Shown: positions 31,335 through 31,354 of the stretch, one piece after another
Position numbering within the stretch: the first letter of the stretch is position 1
How the letters are laid out: each line of letters opens with the position of its first letter
Source of the DNA: URNF01 sp045634325
Lineage (GTDB): Bacteria > Bacillota > Clostridia > Oscillospirales > Acutalibacteraceae
Reading direction: 5' to 3'
DNA: 31,354 nt
Assembly (NCBI GenBank): GCA_045634325.1
Contig: JAZRAA010000055.1
Location: forward strand, 1-31,354
Position numbers and translations under genes: made by a program
Notes under the pieces: model-generated
Seen by the model: only the letters and a program-made list of their open reading frames with translations
Database searches by the model: none
Told to the model about the DNA's origin: nothing

Positions 31335-31354
31335 TAAAAATCTTCTCCAAACAT

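Overview
The window looks like chromosomal DNA from a low-to-moderate GC member of the Clostridia, most likely a gut-type Oscillospiraceae/Ruminococcaceae relative. The reasons are the Firmicutes gene orders (miaB-ricA-mutS-mutL, yggS-sepF-ylmH-divIVA-lspA-rluD, cdaA-cdaR), strong AGGAGG-type ribosome binding sites, sigma-A-like promoters, and a surface protein with the CxxC-rich repeats common in gut Clostridia. This placement is inference from gene content; no rRNA or other phylogenetic marker was compared.

Layout. 1-1440: the 3' part of a repeat-containing surface protein and a 41-residue peptide gene, closed by back-to-back terminators. 1562-2935 (minus): murC. 3132-15943 (plus): one long housekeeping block of tRNA modification and mismatch repair (miaB, ricA-like, mutS, mutL, miaA), an HlyD-like membrane protein, cell-division genes (yggS, sepF, ylmH, divIVA), then lspA and rluD. 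15979-19327 (minus): glnS and gltX, overlapping by 8 bp. 19458-20474: trpS, divergent from gltX with interleaved promoters. 20521-21020 (minus): a 6S RNA gene directly downstream of a DUF1292 gene. 21164-22541: a DUF3343 sulfur/selenium-carrier-like gene and a cysteine-desulfurase-like gene. 22599-24805: cdaA-cdaR for cyclic di-AMP. 24856-26235: rlmD, followed by about 360 bp of non-coding, degenerate sequence. 26600-27742 (minus): a rodA/ftsW gene. 27877-31334: tsaE, tsaB, upp, an ACT-domain gene and a DUF711/PFL gene.

Most of the window is conserved core genome: envelope building (MurC, RodA, LspA, division proteins), translation and tRNA modification, mismatch repair and second-messenger synthesis. 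Small spacings and overlaps (mutL/miaA, lspA/rluD, cdaA/cdaR, sepF/ylmH, glnS/gltX) support polycistronic transcription.

The less ordinary parts are the two ends of the surface-protein region and the stretch 26232-26534. That stretch holds an out-of-frame remnant resembling the C-terminal tail carried by many clostridial RlmD proteins, and a 14-codon ORF behind a hairpin that would hide its ribosome binding site. I found no clear new multi-gene defence or biosynthetic system.
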